Part shown: positions 36,061 through 44,831 of the stretch, piece by piece
Layout of the letters: each line of letters begins with the position of its first letter
Numbering within the stretch: position 1 is the first letter of the stretch
Program-made: the position numbers and the translations under genes
Notes under the pieces: model-generated
The model's database searches: none
Seen by the model: only the letters and a program-made list of their open reading frames with translations
Told to the model about the DNA's origin: nothing
Assembly: GCA_963791995.1 (NCBI GenBank)
Contig: CAWBUQ010000019.1
Span: 62,001 to 126,000 of the forward strand
Length of the DNA: 64,000 bases
Direction: 5' to 3'
Source of the DNA: Bog-473 sp963791995
GTDB taxonomy: Bacteria > Actinomycetota > Acidimicrobiia > Acidimicrobiales > RAAP-2

Positions 36061-37089
36061 CTACCGCGCCCGCCGGCGCAGCGAGGCGTCGGCGATGGCG
36101 GCGGGCACCCAGCCCACGTCGGTGTCGTTGAGGTCGGTGCCCGGCGGCACGATCTCGTCAATACGGTCGAGGACGTCGGAGCTGAGTCGCAACTCGAGCA
36201 CGGGGAGTTGCGACTGCAGGTGCTCCATGGTGCGCGGCCCGATGATCGGGCAGGTGATGCCCGGGTGCTCGGTCACGAACCCGAGGGCCAGCTCAATGAG
36301 GGTGAGCCCGGACTCGTCGGCCAGCGCGCTCAGTTGGTCGACCGCCTCGAGCTTGGCCCGGTTGCCCGGGATCTCCATGTCGTAGTGGTGCGGCAGCGCG
36401 GCCGCCCGGCGGCTGGTGTTCTCCTTGCCCGAACCGAAGGCACCCGAGAGCCACCCGCCCGCCAACGGGCTCCACGACAGCACGCCCATCCCGTACTTCT
36501 GGCACGTCGGCAGCACGTCCTTCTCAATGCTGCGCACGAGGATGGAGTACGGGGGCTGCTCGGTGACGAAACGCTCGCGAGCCCGGCGCTCGGCCACCCA
36601 CTGCGCCTCGACGATCTCGTGGGCCGGGAAGGTGGAGCTACCGAAGTAACGGATCTTCCCCATGCGCACGAGATCGGTCAGCGCGCCGAGCGTCTCGTCG
36701 ACGTCGGTCTCGGGAGAAGGCCGGTGAATCTGGTAGAGGTCGATGTAGTCGACGCCCAGACGGCGCAGGCTGTTGTCGCACTCGGACATGATCCAGCGGC
36801 GCGAGTTGCCCTGCGCGTTGGGGTCGCGTCCCATCTGCCCGTGGACCTTGGTGGCCAGCACGACGCGGTGGCGCTTGGTCTGGGCCAGCGCCTTGCCGAC
36901 GATCTCTTCGGACTCGCCGAAGGAATAGACGTCGGCGGTGTCGACGAAGTTGATGCCGGCATCGAGCGCAGCGTGGATGATACGGATGCTGTCGTCGTGG
37001 TCGGTGTTGCCGAAGGAGCCGAACATCATCGCCCCCAGGCACAGGGGGCTGACCTTGATGCCGGTCCGGCCGAGCGTGCGGTAGTCCAT
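36061..37089 (-). CDS. Aldo/keto reductase
   Basis: NADPH-dependent oxidoreductase with the AKR TIM barrel, 342 residues. It begins MDYRTLGRTGIKVSPLCLGA. The catalytic tetrad is visible: Asp and Tyr in FVDTADVYSFGESEE, Lys in LATKVHGQ and His in DLYQIHRPSPETDVDETLG. The substrate segment GVLSWSPLAGGWLSG and the cofactor site ITCPIIGPRTMEHLQSQLP are typical of the YghZ/AKR11-14-type group. No breaks. Likely reduces an aldehyde or ketone; substrate unknown. Confidence 0.93.
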   Translation of the reverse strand: MDYRTLGRTGIKVSPLCLGAMMFGSFGNTDHDDSIRIIHAALDAGINFVDTADVYSFGESEEIVGKALAQTKRHRVVLATKVHGQMGRDPNAQGNSRRWIMSECDNSLRRLGVDYIDLYQIHRPSPETDVDETLGALTDLVRMGKIRYFGSSTFPAHEIVEAQWVAERRARERFVTEQPPYSILVRSIEKDVLPTCQKYGMGVLSWSPLAGGWLSGAFGSGKENTSRRAAALPHHYDMEIPGNRAKLEAVDQLSALADESGLTLIELALGFVTEHPGITCPIIGPRTMEHLQSQLPVLELRLSSDVLDRIDEIVPPGTDLNDTDVGWVPAAIADASLRRRAR

Positions 37090-37160
37090 GGGGGCCGAGG
37101 CTACCCACGGGTGTGAGCACCCGCTCGGCGCCTCCCGTCGCAGTTCAGAGGATCAGAAGT

Positions 37161-38195
37161 TCAGAGGCGATCGGCGGCGTCGGCGGCCGCCAGGAGCAGT
37201 GCGGGTTCAGCGGTGCGCTCGAAGGCGCGCAGTGCGGCCTCGCAGAGCTTGATGGCGTGCTCGTCGCCCGACTCCAGCGCGCGCTCGACGAGGTCCTCAC
37301 GGTCGGGCACCGGCTGCTCGGTCACCGTCGTGGTGCGGTCCGTGTCGTAGGCGACGTGCAAGGCCGCCGCGGCCTGCCAGGCGTACCCCAGGGCGGCGGC
37401 GCGATCCTCGTCGGCCAGCCACGGCAGCACGAGCTCGCACGCCAACGGCGAGGTGACGGCGTGCAGGAGGCCGAAGGCTCCACCGTCGTCGGCGTTGCGC
37501 AGATAGGCGGTCGCGCCACCGACGGCCAGCTGGTCGAGCAGCTCGATCGCTCCACCGGTCCAACCGAGCGAGGCCACGGCCTGTTCGAACTCGTCCGCGA
37601 TGTCGGCGACGGCGGCCACGCGGTCGCTGATGAGCACCGCGGCCGGCGCGTCCTCGGGAAGGTAGGGCAGATCGGCCAGCGCCTGGGCCACGCCCTCGTG
37701 GCCGATGAGCAAAGGCGGGCCGGGCAACTCCTCGTAGCTCGAGGCCCAAAAGGCCAGCGCGCTCGCCACCTCGAGTCGCCGCGGCGGCGTGTCGGCGGCG
37801 GCGAGGCCGCGCACCGCGTGCGCGGTGCGGATGAGGCCGTGCGTCGCCGCACCCACGGTGCCGGGTAGCAGGCGGGGCGCCCACTCCCCCACCACCGCGG
37901 CCGTTGGCCGGTCGGCCACCTCACGTTCGAAGAGCGCGAGCCACTCGGGGTAGCGCGCCTCTTGGCCGAGCGCGTCCTGCCATTCGGCTTCGGACAGCGG
38001 GCGGGCCGCCGGTGCCGGTGCCGCGTCGAGCCGCTTGGCGTAGCGCGCCACCCACTCCGCGATGGCGTCGTCACGGCCCAGGTGGGCCAGCGCTTCGGCG
38101 GCCATGGGTCCGTGATTGGCCAATCCGAGCGGTCCGTAGACGGGTGCCGTGGCCGCGAGGACGGTCAGGGCGTCATCGAGGGCGTCGGGCTCCAT
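37161..38195 (-). CDS. Questin oxidase-like (DUF4243) protein
   Basis: 344 residues, mostly helical. GLANHGPMAAEALAHLGRDD at about residues 23-42 and WLALFEREVADRPTAAVV are the signature of the questin oxidase-like family. HGLIRTAHAVRGLAAADTPP and AVTSPLACELVLPWLADEDR follow. The conserved NHG, THGLIRTAHA and HAVTSP histidines fit the family pattern. In fungi the founding member does a Baeyer-Villiger-type ring opening in anthraquinone metabolism; bacterial members are uncharacterised. It is alone on its strand, divergent from the CoA-transferase gene. Confidence 0.8.
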   Translation of the reverse strand: MEPDALDDALTVLAATAPVYGPLGLANHGPMAAEALAHLGRDDAIAEWVARYAKRLDAAPAPAARPLSEAEWQDALGQEARYPEWLALFEREVADRPTAAVVGEWAPRLLPGTVGAATHGLIRTAHAVRGLAAADTPPRRLEVASALAFWASSYEELPGPPLLIGHEGVAQALADLPYLPEDAPAAVLISDRVAAVADIADEFEQAVASLGWTGGAIELLDQLAVGGATAYLRNADDGGAFGLLHAVTSPLACELVLPWLADEDRAAALGYAWQAAAALHVAYDTDRTTTVTEQPVPDREDLVERALESGDEHAIKLCEAALRAFERTAEPALLLAAADAADRL

Positions 38196-38275
38196 CGCTC
38201 CAGTATGACCAGGGTGGGCCGACGGTGCCCGGGGCGGCGGCCACTACGATCCGGCCTTCGACGACAGGAGGTCCG

Positions 38276-39518
38276 ATGGCGACGACGCCACCCCTGCACG
38301 GCATGAGGATCATCGAGTGCTCCGCCCTCGGTCCGGCGGCCATCACGACTGCCCTGGTCGACCTGGGCGCGGACGTCATCAAGGTGGAGCCGCCCGCCGG
38401 CGACTACATCCGCGAAATGACGTGGCCCATCGTGGAGGGCACGTCGCTCATGCACCTGCATCTCAACCGGGGCAAGCGCTCGCTCGTCCTCGACCTGCGC
38501 ACCGAGGCGGGCGTGGCCATCTTCAAGGAGCTGGCGACGGACGCCGACGTCGTGATCGAGGCCATGCGGCCGGGCGCGCTGGCCGCGTCGCGGCGTCGGC
38601 TACGACGACTTGCGCGTCCTCAACCCCAAGGTCGTCTTCTGCACCATCTCGGGCTACGGCATGACCGGCCCCTACCGCGACTACCCCAGCCACGGGGTGG
38701 CCTACGACACGTGGGCCGGCATCGTCAACGTCGCCACCGACGAGGAGGGCTTCACCTACATCCCCGAGCACGTCTCCATCGGGATCAACGCGGCGCCGCT
38801 GTACGGCGCGCTCGGGATCCTGGCCGCCGTCATCCGGGCCCGCGAGACCGGCGACAGCGCCTACATCGATTTGGCCCAGTCCGACGCGGCCGCGGCGATG
38901 GACTGGTACCGCTCGGAGACCTGGCGCGCCTACGAGCGGCCACAGTCAGAGGTGACCGGCAACAAGTCCGACGACTACGAGCGCCGTGCCCCGGGAACCG
39001 CAGGGATGATCGAGGGGGTGCGCTACCAGGTCTACGAGGCGGCCGACGGGCGTCACGTCCTCTTCATGGCCTCGGAACAGGCTTTCTGGAAGAACTTCTG
39101 CGAGGGCGTCGACCGCATGGACCTCTTCGAGCGCTGGCCGGGCTCCAAGTACGCCGACCACGCCCGGGGCAACCGCGAGTTGCGGCGCGAGCTGCGCGAC
39201 ATCTTCCGCACCAAGACGGCCGAGGAATGGCTCGAGTTGGGAGGGCGAGTCAACACGCCGATCGCGCCGGTGAACACACCCAAGACGCTGCTCGAGGACC
39301 CCCAGTTCGCCGACCGCTTCCCACTGCTGCCGGCGTCGGACGTCGGTGCCGATCAGCTCTTCACCCCGCTGCACTTCGTCGGTGAATCGCTGCCACCGCC
39401 GGCAAAAGCCCCCACCGTCGGCCAGCACACCGAGGACGTCTTGCGCTCGGTGCTGGGCTACGACGACAATCAGATCTCCACGGCCCGGGACGGAGGGGCA
39501 TTCGGGTCCGGCGCGTAG
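38276..39518 (+). CDS. CaiB/BaiF family (family III) CoA-transferase, one frameshift
   Basis: Transfers CoA between carboxylic acids. ATG 38276 follows CAGGAGG. The N-terminal LHGMRIIECSALGPAAITTA, LVDLGADVIKVEPPAGDYI and HLNRGKRSLVLDLRTEAGVA are canonical. An extra base near 38592 breaks the frame, which resumes GYDDLRVLNPKVVFCTISGY. The catalytic Asp is in SAYIDLAQSDAAAAM. The C-terminal QFADRFPLLPASD and PAKAPTVGQHTEDVLRSVLG are standard. Repaired length is about 413 residues. It is followed 32 bp later by a Gfo/Idh/MocA oxidoreductase on the same strand, likely one unit. Confidence 0.93.
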
Positions 39519-39550
39519 GCGGCGCGCCGTTTGGCGAACGGGAGGAAGTC

Positions 39551-40654
39551 ATGGAGAGGGTTCGTCTGGGCGTGCTCGGCGCGGGGAACATCGCCGTCAT
39601 GAACGTGAAGGGGTACCTCGAAGATCCCCGCTGCGACGTGGTGGCGGTCTGCGACACCGACGAGGAGATCGGCCGTCAGGCTGCCAAGGAGTGGGGGGCC
39701 GAGTCCTTCTATTCCGATCTGGCAGACATGCTGGCGGACGATTCCATCGACGCCCTCGAGATCCTCACACCGACGCACCTCCACCACGATCACGTCATCG
39801 CCGCACTCGACGCCGGCAAGCACGTCTCGGTCCAAAAGCCCGTCGCCAACTCCGTCGAGGACGCGCTCGAGATGCAGGCCGCCGCCGACCGCTCCGGGAA
39901 GACGCTGCGCATCAGCGAGTGCTTCGTCCACTACCCACCCCTCGAGCTGGCCAAGCGGCTGGTGGCCGACGGCGCCATCGGCAAGCCGACCTCGCTCCGC
40001 ATCCGCACCCTTGTCGGTCAGACCGACTCGGACTTCCAGGCGGCGCTGCGTCCCGAAGGCTACGGCTGGCGCCTCGACAAGCGCAGCCCGGGCGGACACC
40101 TCTTCGACGACATGGTGCACAAGTACGCCATGGCGCTGTGGCTCCTCGACCTCGACATCACCTCGGTCCAGGCCGTCGTGCGCCGGCGCGACCTCTTCTT
40201 CGAGCCTTGTGCGGTCATCTTCGAGTACGAGGACCCCGACGTGCTCGGCATGATGGAGGTGCAGTACTCGCCGAGCTTCTACATGCGTTCGTCGTACTAC
40301 GGCGCCGACGAGTTCTTCGAGATCACCGGCGACGAGGGCCAGCTGTGGGTGACCCGGGCGACCGGCGAGATGCTCGACCTCGCACCCGTGATGCTGTTCA
40401 CCGGCACGCCCCAGGAGCGCAAGACCACGGAGTTCACCGACATCGATGCCGACTGGGGCACCGGCTTCGTGCGCTCGTCACAGCATTTCGTCAGCTCGCT
40501 TCTCGAGGGAACCGACGCCGCCATGACCGCAGCCGAGGCCACCGACGTGCTGCGGTTGTGCTTCGCCGTGTACGAGGCGGGCGCCACCCGCTCGCCGGTG
40601 GACCCCCGGGGCATCACCGGCACCGTGAGCCCTCCGGGCTGGGGGGAATGGTAG
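39551..40654 (+). CDS. Gfo/Idh/MocA family oxidoreductase
   Basis: NAD(P)-dependent dehydrogenase for sugars or related polyols, 367 residues. ATG 39551 follows GGGAGGAAG. The Rossmann motif VRLGVLGAGNIAVMNVKGYL is at residues 4-23. DALEILTPTHLHHDHVIAAL is followed by the consensus HVSVQKPVANSVEDA, with the EKP lysine as QKP. The C-terminal GGHLFDDMVHKYAMALWLLD carries the catalytic Asp/His. A glutamine in place of Glu before the catalytic Lys-Pro is a small deviation. It is probably co-transcribed with the CoA-transferase. Substrate unknown. Confidence 0.92.
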   Translation: MERVRLGVLGAGNIAVMNVKGYLEDPRCDVVAVCDTDEEIGRQAAKEWGAESFYSDLADMLADDSIDALEILTPTHLHHDHVIAALDAGKHVSVQKPVANSVEDALEMQAAADRSGKTLRISECFVHYPPLELAKRLVADGAIGKPTSLRIRTLVGQTDSDFQAALRPEGYGWRLDKRSPGGHLFDDMVHKYAMALWLLDLDITSVQAVVRRRDLFFEPCAVIFEYEDPDVLGMMEVQYSPSFYMRSSYYGADEFFEITGDEGQLWVTRATGEMLDLAPVMLFTGTPQERKTTEFTDIDADWGTGFVRSSQHFVSSLLEGTDAAMTAAEATDVLRLCFAVYEAGATRSPVDPRGITGTVSPPGWGEW

Positions 40655-40681
40655 GCCGGCGACTGGTGGCCTCTGCCGCGA

Positions 40682-41629
40682 TCACTCCCAGGGCGGCCGG
40701 CCGACCTCGATCCGACCGAGGCTGGAGTGCACGGTGCCGAAGCGCTCGTCGCCGGCCGTCCACTCTCGCCGGGCCTCTGACACCTCGTCGCGGCTGCGGG
40801 CCACGAAGTTCCACCACATCAGCACGGGCTCGGGGAAGGGGACCCCGCCGAGCAGCAGGGCGCGGGCGGGTTCGTCGGCGCCGAGGGCACACTCGTCACG
40901 GCCCGAGCCCAGGTAGGCCAGGACACCGGGCTCGACCACCGTGTCATCACCGCCGCCGCGCACGGTGACGCGGCCCTCGAGCACGACCAGCGCGTGCTCG
41001 TAGTCGGGTCGCAGCGGCACGGTTGCGCCCGGCGGTCGGAGTACCAGTTCGGCCCCCATGTGATCGGTGTCGCGCCGGGCCGGCGACGAGGCGCCGGCGA
41101 GGGAGCCCACCAGCACCGTCGCGGTGGCGCCGTCGAGCTCGCGGCGCGGCAGCTCGGCGTGGTGCTCGAAGGCGGCGGCGCCGTCACGGGTTGCCTCGGG
41201 TTGGGCCACCCACAGCTGCACGCCCTGCAGTTCGCGGGCCCGTCCCCGATCCTCCTCGGCGTGGGCCACGCCATGACCCGCCGTCATCAAGTTGAGCTGC
41301 CCGGGGCGGATGGGCTGCTCGGAGCCGAGACTGTCGAGATGTACCAGCTCGCCCGAGACCAACCACGTCACCGTCTGGAGGCCCAGGTGCGGATGCGGCC
41401 CGATGCCCACCTCTTCGGCGCCGTCCAGCGGAACCGGCCCGACGTGGTCGACGAAGCACCAGGACCCGACGGTGCGCCGAGGCCGATGCGGCAGGACACG
41501 CCGCACGGGCAGCGAGCCCACCTGGGTGATCCGGCCCGGCGCCAGCTCGATCACCGGCCCGCCCGCCGCCGGAACAGGCTCGCCGGTCGAGGTGGCGTCC
41601 TCGGTTGCGAGCGGCCCGCTCATGTCCAT
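40682..41629 (-). CDS. Pirin family protein
   Basis: Bicupin protein of 315 residues. The metal-binding N-terminal cupin carries EEVGIGPHPHLGLQTVTWLV (His pair) and LNLMTAGHGVAHAEEDRGRA (His plus Glu), the standard pirin ligands. LQGVQLWVAQPEATRDGAAA and the second cupin ALVVLEGRVTVRGGGDD follow, with EPVLMWWNFVARSRDEVSEA near the C-terminus. Bacterial pirins include quercetin dioxygenases and regulators of metabolic enzymes; the role here is unknown. It is convergent with the Gfo/Idh gene. Confidence 0.92.
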   Translation of the reverse strand: MDMSGPLATEDATSTGEPVPAAGGPVIELAPGRITQVGSLPVRRVLPHRPRRTVGSWCFVDHVGPVPLDGAEEVGIGPHPHLGLQTVTWLVSGELVHLDSLGSEQPIRPGQLNLMTAGHGVAHAEEDRGRARELQGVQLWVAQPEATRDGAAAFEHHAELPRRELDGATATVLVGSLAGASSPARRDTDHMGAELVLRPPGATVPLRPDYEHALVVLEGRVTVRGGGDDTVVEPGVLAYLGSGRDECALGADEPARALLLGGVPFPEPVLMWWNFVARSRDEVSEARREWTAGDERFGTVHSSLGRIEVGRPPWE

Positions 41630-41690
41630 CTTCTACACCCCTAGGGTGACGCCCGATCACGCGCAGCGGACGCGTACGGGAGGAGCAGCC

Positions 41691-42011
41691 ATGACCAGCC
41701 CCGCCGACGGGATCGAGGTCGACGACGTCGCGGCCGAGAGCCGCTTCGTCGTCCGCGGCAGTGACGGCGCCGCCGAGCTGGAGTACCACCTCAACGGGAA
41801 GCGGCTCGTCCTGATCCACACCGAGGTTCCAGACGCCTGGGAAGGTCGCGGCGTCGGAGGTCAGCTGGTCCGGGCCGCCGTGCGCCGGGCCGCGTCCGAA
41901 GGGCTGACCATCGTCCCGTGGTGTCCCTTCGCCCGTCACTGGCTCGAGAGCCACGCCGACGCGGCGGCCGGCGTGACCATCGACTGGGACACGCCGCGGC
42001 CACCGCGCTGA
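41691..42011 (+). CDS. GNAT-fold acetyltransferase-like protein (NATD1/YidJ type)
   Basis: 106-residue minimal GNAT. ATG 41691 follows GGGAGGAG. The core is ELEYHLNGKRLVLIHTEVPD, WEGRGVGGQLVRAAVRRAAS (acetyl-CoA pyrophosphate loop GRGVGG) and EGLTIVPWCPFARHWLESHA. These small proteins belong to the Gtn/NATD1 group and lack the N-terminal part of larger GNATs. The acceptor is unknown. It is divergent from the pirin gene. Confidence 0.9.
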   Translation: MTSPADGIEVDDVAAESRFVVRGSDGAAELEYHLNGKRLVLIHTEVPDAWEGRGVGGQLVRAAVRRAASEGLTIVPWCPFARHWLESHADAAAGVTIDWDTPRPPR

Positions 42012-42154
42012 GGCGGACCCAGGGGTTCGGACCCATCGCCATCGAGTGGTTGGAGAGCCCCCTTGAGCGGGGTGAGGGGTGCCCGTTCAGCGGGACGTCG
42101 GTAGGGCCCCCAGCACGCGTGGTTCGTGCGCGGACCTCGATCAGGCCCACGGGG

Positions 42155-42937
42155 TTAGTCCGACCAGCCGGCGAAGAACTCCTCGAGGAACCCGGCGACC
42201 TCGCCGGCATGGGTCATGAACCCGAGGTGGCCCGCGCCGGCCACCTCGCGGTACTCGCATCGGGGGATGGCGGCCGCGGCCTCGCGCGCGTAGCGCGGCG
42301 GTGAGTCGACGTCGTGTTCGAAGGCCACGACGAGGCACGGGACGCGCGCCTCGGGCCAACGCGTCGTGCGGGCGGGGTCGGTCGACCACGCCAATGCCGC
42401 CTCGTGCTGGCCGAGACGGCCCGGGTTGGGCCAGGGCGGCAGGTCGGCGATCATCGACAGCCAGGTGCTGACGGTCTCGGAGTCCTGGATGTCGGCGATC
42501 GGCAGGTAGCGCAGTGTCTCGGTGGCATAGAAGAGGCGTGGCAGGTCGTAGTCGAGCCGGGCCAGGTCGCGCTCCACCGTGGTGATCGCGATCTCCCACG
42601 CCGTCGGCTTGTTGGCGCTGCCCATCAGCGCAGCGGCCTTGACCCGCTCGGGGTGGTCGAGCACGAGCGTCTCGGCGATCCACCCGCCCATGGAGTGCCC
42701 GGCCACGCACACCGGCCCGGTCCAGCCGAGATGGTCCAGCAGCGCCACGGCATCGTCGGTCATTCCGTCGACGCTGTAGGGAGAGGGCGGCGAGGAGGAC
42801 GGCGCCACGCCGCGGTTGTCGTACGTCACCACGGTGAAGCCGGCGGCGACCAGGGGCGGCACGAGAGACACGTGCCACGCGGCGGCGGGCTGTCCGCAGC
42901 CGGCGACGAGGAGCAACGGCTCTCCGTTGCCCGTCAC
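42155..42937 (-). CDS. Alpha/beta hydrolase
   Basis: Serine hydrolase of at least 260 residues. The nucleophile elbow is VCVAGHSMGGWIAETLVLDH with Ser at about residue 102. The oxyanion region is LLLVAGCGQPAAAWHVSLVP, the acid is in CLVVAFEHDVDSPPRYARE, and the His is in VAGAGHLGFMTHAGEV. The GTG at 42937 is the first ordinary start. The frame also reads PEVEANGAVLSYDVTGNGEP upstream, a typical hydrolase N-terminus, back to an ATT at 42977-42979. That would overlap the threonine dehydratase stop, so either a rare ATT start is used or one base is wrong. Substrate unknown; haloperoxidase/esterase-like. Confidence 0.88.
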   Translation of the reverse strand: MTGNGEPLLLVAGCGQPAAAWHVSLVPPLVAAGFTVVTYDNRGVAPSSSPPSPYSVDGMTDDAVALLDHLGWTGPVCVAGHSMGGWIAETLVLDHPERVKAAALMGSANKPTAWEIAITTVERDLARLDYDLPRLFYATETLRYLPIADIQDSETVSTWLSMIADLPPWPNPGRLGQHEAALAWSTDPARTTRWPEARVPCLVVAFEHDVDSPPRYAREAAAAIPRCEYREVAGAGHLGFMTHAGEVAGFLEEFFAGWSD

Positions 42938-42971
42938 GTCGTAGCTCAGGACCGCCCCGTTGGCCTCGACC

Positions 42972-43954
42972 TCAGGAATGGAGCACCTCCGAGAGGAGCT
43001 TGGGCGCCACGTTGCGCCCGGTCAGCAGCACGACCGTCTCGCCCCTCCCGTCGGGCGCCACGACCCCGAGCGCGCAATGCGGCCACGCCCACCGCGCCGG
43101 CCCCTTCGAGGACAAGGCCCATCTTGGTGGCCGAGAACGCCATGGCCGAGCGGATATCGGCCTCGCTCACGGTGCGCACCTCGACGCCGTGCTCGAGCGC
43201 GACACCCACCGTGACCGCCCCGGGTTCGAGATTCCCGGCCAGGCCGTCGGCGACGGTGGGCTCGACGTCGATCGACACGATGCCCCCTGCCGCCAAGGCC
43301 GTGCTCATGGAGGGAGAGGCCTCCGACTCCACGCCGATCACGCGCACGCCGCTTCCCTCCAGAGCCGAGGGTCACGCCGGCGAGCAGTCCCCCGCCACCG
43401 CAGGGAACGACGACGGAACCGAGGGTGGGCACCTGCTCCAAGAGCTCGCGCGCCACGGTGGCTTGGCCGGCAATGACGTCGGGGTCGTTGTAGGGCGAGA
43501 CGTACCGGCTCCCGTCACGGTCGGCCAACTCGAGCGCGTACGTCTCGGCGTCGCGGTAGCCCTCGCCGTGCAGCACGAGGCGGACGTCGAAGTGCTGCAG
43601 CGCCGCCACCTTGGCCGCCGACGCCCCGGTCGGCACCACGACGGTCACCTGGGCACCGAGCTTGGACGCCGCGTAGGCGAGGCCGAGCCCGTGGTTGCCG
43701 GCCGACGAGGCGACGACGGCTCGGCCCGGCTCTGCCTCGAGCGTGGCGGCCACCGCGGCGAGGCCGCCTCGCACCTTGAACGAGCCGGTTGGCTGGAGCG
43801 TCTCGAGCTTGGCCGCCACGGCCGCTCCGAGCTGTGGTGTCCCGACGACGGGCGTGACGGAGAGATACTGGCGCACCGCCTTCCATGCCGCTTCCATGTG
43901 AGCCGGACCCGGGAGCTCCACCACGCGCACGTGTCCAGTCTGGCCGAGCCGCAC
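42972..43954 (-). CDS. PLP-dependent threonine/serine dehydratase family protein, two frameshifts
   Basis: Fold type II PLP enzyme deaminating threonine or serine to a 2-oxo acid. The PLP lysine is in LQPTGSFKVRGGLAAVA at about residues 53-69. VVASSAGNHGLGLAYAASKL and VVPCGGGGLLAGVTLGS (phosphate-binding glycine loop) are canonical. Frame shifts near 43355 and 43085 are needed; the recovered parts are VIGVESEASPSMSTAL, MGLVLEGAGAVGVAAL and VVLLTGRNVAPKLLSEVLHS. There is no C-terminal ACT regulatory domain, so it is likely the catabolic type. The start could also be GTG 43930. The alpha/beta hydrolase reads on from its end. Confidence 0.9.
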
Positions 43955-43959
43955 CTGGC

Positions 43960-44742
43960 ATGCTGACCGGCGTGCGACCAGGAATCCGAATCGTCGACGC
44001 CGCGACCGTGCAGGTCCACGCCGACGTGTCCGCCATGGCGAGGGCCGCGGCGGACGAGGCCCTCGCCGTCATGCGGGCAGCCGTCGACGCCCGCGGGGTC
44101 GCTCACGCGATGTTCGCGACCGGCAACTCCCAGCTGGCCTTCGTGCGCACGTTGATCGAGGAGACCGACGGCGTCCCGTGGTCCGAGACGGTGGTCTTCC
44201 ACATGGACGAATACGTCGGCGTTGGCCCCGACCATCCTGCCGGCTTCCAGCGCTGGATCCGCGAACGGATCGTCGACCCGGCCCATCCCAAGGCCGCCCA
44301 CTACGTACAAGGCCTGGGCGACCCCGAAGAGGAGTGCCGCCGCTACGCCGGGTTGCTGCGGGACGAACCCCTCGACCTGTGCTGCCTCGGGATCGGGGAG
44401 AACGGGCACCTCGCCTTCAACGACCCGCCGGTGGCCGACTTCGAGGATCCGCTCGATGTCAAGGTGGTCGAGCTCGACACCGCCTGTCGCATGCAGCAGG
44501 TGAACGAAGGCCACTTCCCCGGCCTGGCCGACGTGCCGGCCCACGCCATCACGGTGACGATCCCGGCGCTGCTGCGGGCCGGCCGGGTGCTCGCCATCGT
44601 CCCCGAGGCGCGCAAGGCGGAACCCGTGCGGGCGGCCCTCACGGGACCGGTCGCGACCTCGTGTCCGGCATCCGCACTGCGCACCATCTCCCACGCCACC
44701 ATCCATCTCGACCCCGAATCGGCGCGGCTCCTGGCCGACTGA
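43960..44742 (+). CDS. nagB: Glucosamine-6-phosphate deaminase
   Basis: Converts glucosamine-6-phosphate to fructose-6-phosphate and ammonia. It has the NagB/RpiA fold and about 260 residues. ATG 43960 or GTG 43972 may start translation. Family hallmarks are AHAMFATGNSQLAFVRTLIE (phosphate loop), TVVFHMDEYVGVGPDHPAGF (catalytic Asp) and CCLGIGENGHLAFNDPPVAD (His/Glu). DTACRMQQVNEGHFPGLADV and ITVTIPALLRAGRVLAIVPE complete the set. The usual SxxT/S after GMATG is changed to ATGNSQ. No nagA or transporter gene is adjacent. It is divergent from the threonine dehydratase. Confidence 0.88.
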   Translation: MLTGVRPGIRIVDAATVQVHADVSAMARAAADEALAVMRAAVDARGVAHAMFATGNSQLAFVRTLIEETDGVPWSETVVFHMDEYVGVGPDHPAGFQRWIRERIVDPAHPKAAHYVQGLGDPEEECRRYAGLLRDEPLDLCCLGIGENGHLAFNDPPVADFEDPLDVKVVELDTACRMQQVNEGHFPGLADVPAHAITVTIPALLRAGRVLAIVPEARKAEPVRAALTGPVATSCPASALRTISHATIHLDPESARLLAD

Positions 44743-44831
44743 AGCTCCGGCAACCACATCGAACCCGCCGGGCAACGGCGAGGCAATGACGGATCCGTAG
44801 GTTTGGTGCGGGGGGTTGGACGGAGGGGGCT

